A DNA stretch of 7,828 bases, taken from NCBI GenBank assembly GCA_017610505.1, contig JAFCBX010000032.1:1-7828 (forward strand), written 5' to 3'. The notes below the pieces were generated by a model. That model was given only the letters and a program-made list of their open reading frames with translations. It was not told the DNA's origin and ran no database searches. The translations under genes and the position numbers were made by a program. Below, piece after piece: positions 5,527 to 7,828 of the stretch. How positions within the stretch are numbered: the stretch's first letter is position 1; every line of letters begins with the position of its first letter. This DNA comes from Methanosarcinales archaeon (GTDB lineage: Archaea; Nanobdellota; Nanobdellia; Woesearchaeales; CG1-02-33-12).

Positions 5527-6504
5527 ATCAAATATAGAAAGAAACAGCCTGTTTCAGCATTAAATGATGGAGATAAGGTAGATGATGTCTTTGTTGTAAA
5601 AATAAAGAAAACAATGTCATCTTATGCAAAGGGATTCTTTTTCCAGCTGCTTTTGTCAGACAGCAGCGGCAAAACCCTTGATTATAGGTATTGGGGCAGC
5701 AATGATGAGAAAAAAGTAAGGGCACTTTATAACTCAATAAAGCCTGATTCAGTTGTTCATGTGCAGGGAAAGGTTTCTGTTTATAACAAAAAGCTTCAAT
5801 TAGCCACAAACGAGCCATTTATAATTGAGCCATTAAAAGAGGATGAATATGACAAAGCTGATTTTATCAAGCCGGCAAGAAAAGATGTTGATGATATGTA
5901 TTCTGAATTAAAATCAGCTATTGATGAAGTTAAAAATCCAGATATAAAGAAATTACTGGAAAATATATTTAATGAGCCTGCTATGGAAGCAAAATTCAAG
6001 ACACATCCGGGCGCAATTGAGATACACCATAACTGGATAGGGGGGTTATTGGAGCATACTTTAGAGGTCTTAAAATATTCATTATTAAGCCTTGATTTAT
6101 TTCCAGTTTTAGACAAGGACTTATTGATTGCAGGGGCATTGTTGCATGATATAGGGAAATTAGATGAGCTTGAAGTAACTTCAAGGATTAAGGGCTCTGA
6201 TTCAGGGCAGCTAATTGGTCATATTGTCCTAAGTTCCATTTTTGTTTCCAATAAAATAGACAAGCTTGGCCTTGACAAAGAGCTAAAAAATAAACTGCTT
6301 CATATAATAATCAGCCATCATGGAAAGCTTGAGTATGGCTCACCAAAACAGCCAATGTTTCCAGAGGCAGTTGTGATATATTATGCAGATGAGATGAGCT
6401 CAAAGATAGCTGAGATAACTGAATTTGTAAAGGATTCAATAGAAGACACTGAAGATAATTTCATGTATCACAGAAGAAAGCAGCACAATATTTATCTTAA
6501 ATGA
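5527..6504 (+). CDS. OB-fold/HD-domain protein, YhaM-type 3'-5' exoribonuclease-like
   Basis: Predicted metal-dependent nuclease. Counting from Met 5614, the HD domain spans about 137-262 and shows HHNWIGGLLEHT (138-149), LLHDIGK (176-182), GHI (202-204), SHHG (234-237) and a later Asp259, all expected metal ligands. The HHN-x-x-GGLLEHT and SHHG-x-x-E-x-GS signatures match the YhaM family of RNA-trimming enzymes. An OB-fold RNA-binding domain precedes it. The frame is open upstream of Met 5614, and those codons encode the expected first OB strand (GDKVDDVFVVKIKKT), so starting at 5614 would truncate the domain. Between the stop at 5497 and 5614 there is no ATG, GTG or TTG in frame. ATC 5527, 5 nt after GGGGGTG, is the best guess and gives 325 residues; ATT 5512 or a sequencing error are alternatives. 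The C-terminus is solid. It is first in an operon with the small membrane protein. Confidence 0.85.
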   Translation: MKYRKKQPVSALNDGDKVDDVFVVKIKKTMSSYAKGFFFQLLLSDSSGKTLDYRYWGSNDEKKVRALYNSIKPDSVVHVQGKVSVYNKKLQLATNEPFIIEPLKEDEYDKADFIKPARKDVDDMYSELKSAIDEVKNPDIKKLLENIFNEPAMEAKFKTHPGAIEIHHNWIGGLLEHTLEVLKYSLLSLDLFPVLDKDLLIAGALLHDIGKLDELEVTSRIKGSDSGQLIGHIVLSSIFVSNKIDKLGLDKELKNKLLHIIISHHGKLEYGSPKQPMFPEAVVIYYADEMSSKIAEITEFVKDSIEDTEDNFMYHRRKQHNIYLK

Positions 6505-6514
6505 GGTTTGGAAA

Positions 6515-6721
6515 ATGAATCATTATAGAAAAAGAACAATAAAGACCTTAGTTATTTTGCTACTTGTATTTGTAGCTGTCTTTTTTGCAGCCTATGCCCA
6601 GTTTAAGAAAGGAACTTTAATATTTGACCTTGGAATGCCCTATGGCCTTGAGAACTTTATTGTAATGTTTTTTTCAATAGCTGCAATAGTAAAGGTTGTT
6701 TTTGAAATAAGCATGGGTTAA
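6515..6721 (+). CDS. Small two-pass membrane protein (68 aa), unknown function
   Basis: A 68-residue hydrophobic protein with two predicted membrane helices (about 10-28 and 47-65). The basic N-terminus NHYRKR favours a cytoplasmic N-end, so both ends face the cytoplasm with a short outer loop containing GTLIFDLGMPYG (33-44). GAGGT at 6503-6507 overlaps the upstream stop codon and lies 7 nt before the ATG, so it is translated from the HD-nuclease operon. The family is not recognised. Co-transcription suggests it might tether the nuclease to the membrane or be an unrelated passenger. Confidence 0.7.
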   Translation: MNHYRKRTIKTLVILLLVFVAVFFAAYAQFKKGTLIFDLGMPYGLENFIVMFFSIAAIVKVVFEISMG

Positions 6722-6736
6722 AAGCTACAAAGCTTT
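6721..6736 (+). terminator. Possible weak hairpin after the small membrane protein gene
   Basis: AAAGCT (6721-6726) and AGCTTT (6731-6736) can pair in a 6-bp stem with a 4-nt loop, beginning on the last base of the stop codon. No long T-run follows, so termination is doubtful; the rest of the gap to 6812 is A/T-rich and holds the next promoter. Confidence 0.25.
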
Positions 6737-6772
6737 TGAAGAAAGAATAAAAAAATATATTAAATTCTTTAA

Positions 6773-6787
6773 AGAAACATTTAAATA
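6773..6787 (+). promoter_or_regulatory. TATA promoter of the PIN-ATPase gene (leaderless)
   Basis: AGAAACA (6773-6779, BRE-like) is followed by TTTAAATA (6780-6787), centred about 29 nt before ATG 6813. There is no Shine-Dalgarno site. An in-frame GTG at 6807 is too close to the box to be the preferred start. Confidence 0.55.
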
Positions 6788-6812
6788 ACTTAAACTTGTT
6801 CTTATTGTGAGT

Positions 6813-7828
6813 ATGAAGAAAAAAACAGTTAATATTGAGAAGCTTGTTCCTGACACTTCTGTTATAATAGAGGGGCTTGTTTCAGACAGAATAAGCAAGA
6901 AGGAGATAGTTCCAAAATCAGTTATAATACATGAGGCAGTTCTTGCAGAGCTTGAGCACCAGGCAAACCAGAATAAGGAAACAGGGTTGCTTGGCCTTGA
7001 AGAGCTTAACAAAATAAGAGAGCTTTCAAAAAAACTTGAATTTAGTTTAGAATTCTCTGGAAAAAGGCCAAATGCTTATGAAATAAAATATGCACGCCTT
7101 GGCGAAATAGACTCATTGATAAGAGAACTTGCCTATAATGAGAATGCAAGCCTAATGACATCCGACAAAACCCAGGCAAGGGTTGCAGAGGCGAAGGGAA
7201 TTCATGTTATATTTATTGAGATAAAAAAGCTTTTCAAAAAGCTAAAGCTTGAGAAATTCTTTGATGAAACAACAATGAGCATACATTTAAGGGAAAATGT
7301 TGTTCCATATGCAAAAAAAGGAATGCCCGGAAAATGGAAATTTGTTGCTGTTAACAAAACAAAACTCACAAGAGAAGATATAAAAGACATAAGCAGGGAA
7401 ATAATTGAGGAATCAACCATAGCAAGAGATGCTTTTATAGAAATAGAAAGAGCTGGCTCAACAATAGCCCAGATTGGGAAGTTCAGGATTGTAATAACAA
7501 AGCCGCCATTTTCAGATGGCTGGGAAATAACAGCTGTCAGGCCTGTAAAAATGCTTTCATTGGAAGAATATAAACTTTCTGAAAAGCTGAAGCAAAGAAT
7601 TTCAGAGCAGGCAGAGGGAATTTTAATAGCGGGCTCGCCAGGAATGGGAAAGTCAACCTTTGCCCAGGCCCTTGCAAAGTTCTACTCTGACAAGGATAAG
7701 ATTGTAAAGACAATAGAAGCACCTAGAGATTTAGTATTGTCAGATAATATAACACAATATGCTATTTCGCACGGAAGTGCACAGGAAATCCATGATATTC
7801 TGCTTTTGTCAAGGCCAGATTACACAAT
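6813..7828 (+). CDS. PIN-domain/PilT-type ATPase, COG1855-like (C-terminus cut off)
   Basis: An archaeal protein joining a PIN nuclease-like domain to a PilT/VirB11-class ATPase; the family usually ends with a KH RNA-binding domain, which would lie beyond the window. 338 codons are visible. The PIN domain (about 11-135) carries its acidic residues at Asp14 (VPDTSVIIEG), Glu46 (AVLAELEHQ), Asp100 (GEIDSLI) and Asp118 (MTSDKTQARVAEAKG), so the nuclease centre looks intact. A linker region follows (150-250), with VVPYAKKG and a GKFRIVITKPPFSDGWEIT segment typical of the domain preceding the ATPase core. Walker A is GSPGMGKST (274-282). The last residues, SRPDYT, enter the next conserved ATPase strand. 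Proposed role: ATP-driven RNA processing or ribosome-associated work; biochemical function is not settled. The gene has its own promoter, separate from the HD-nuclease operon. Confidence 0.92.
   Translation, partial: MKKKTVNIEKLVPDTSVIIEGLVSDRISKKEIVPKSVIIHEAVLAELEHQANQNKETGLLGLEELNKIRELSKKLEFSLEFSGKRPNAYEIKYARLGEIDSLIRELAYNENASLMTSDKTQARVAEAKGIHVIFIEIKKLFKKLKLEKFFDETTMSIHLRENVVPYAKKGMPGKWKFVAVNKTKLTREDIKDISREIIEESTIARDAFIEIERAGSTIAQIGKFRIVITKPPFSDGWEITAVRPVKMLSLEEYKLSEKLKQRISEQAEGILIAGSPGMGKSTFAQALAKFYSDKDKIVKTIEAPRDLVLSDNITQYAISHGSAQEIHDILLLSRPDYT

Noticed and set aside
5528..6184. Three minus-strand ORFs over the HD-domain gene
   Set aside because: They are antisense to conserved OB and HD motifs and show no motif of their own.
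6725..7722. Minus-strand ORFs over the PIN-ATPase gene
   Set aside because: They are shadows of a gene with intact PIN acidic residues and Walker A; one also crosses that gene's promoter.

Overview
The window looks like a compact, AT-rich archaeal chromosome segment, most likely from a DPANN-type lineage (Woesearchaeota/Pacearchaeota-like). The lineage is inferred from gene content and style, not proven. The evidence is: archaeal BRE/TATA promoters 23-30 nt ahead of leaderless ATGs; strong GGAGG-type Shine-Dalgarno sites on internal operon genes; an MJ0882-like methyltransferase; a PIN-PilT-type ATPase of the archaeal COG1855 kind; and secreted thioredoxin-fold proteins of a kind common in these genomes. 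No tRNA, rRNA, CRISPR array or mobile element was seen, and there is no gene-free stretch over 300 bases.

Region 1 (1-2365, minus strand) is a two-gene operon for protein folding outside the membrane. The first gene encodes a membrane-anchored SurA/parvulin-type prolyl isomerase fused to a CPHC thioredoxin domain. Fifteen bases later comes a membrane-anchored protein, cut by the window edge, with two thioredoxin-like domains flanking a pair of exact 30-residue, cysteine-rich, acidic (probably calcium-binding) repeats. Region 2 (2473-3713, plus strand, divergent) holds two tandem paralogues of an unrecognised single-pass membrane protein. Their outer domains share a cysteine pair and several N-glycosylation sequons, so they are plausible clients of the neighbouring folding enzymes.

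Region 3 (3755-5042, plus) has an RsmC/MJ0882-like methyltransferase, a DUF1844-like protein with a long charged tail, and an overlapping small lysine-rich ORF. Region 4 (5070-5414, minus) is a small cupin without the usual metal-binding histidines. Region 5 (about 5527-6721, plus) carries an OB-fold plus HD-domain protein of the YhaM exoribonuclease type and a small two-pass membrane protein. The HD protein's reading frame begins upstream of its first ATG with no standard start codon. Region 6 (6813 to the edge) is the N-terminal part of a PIN-domain/PilT-type ATPase.

The most interesting unit is regions 1 and 2: a compact disulfide-plus-proline folding module on the outer face of an archaeal membrane, divergently transcribed from possible substrates. 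The parts belong to known folds; the combination is what deserves a second look. Functions are predicted from residues read by eye, with no database search.
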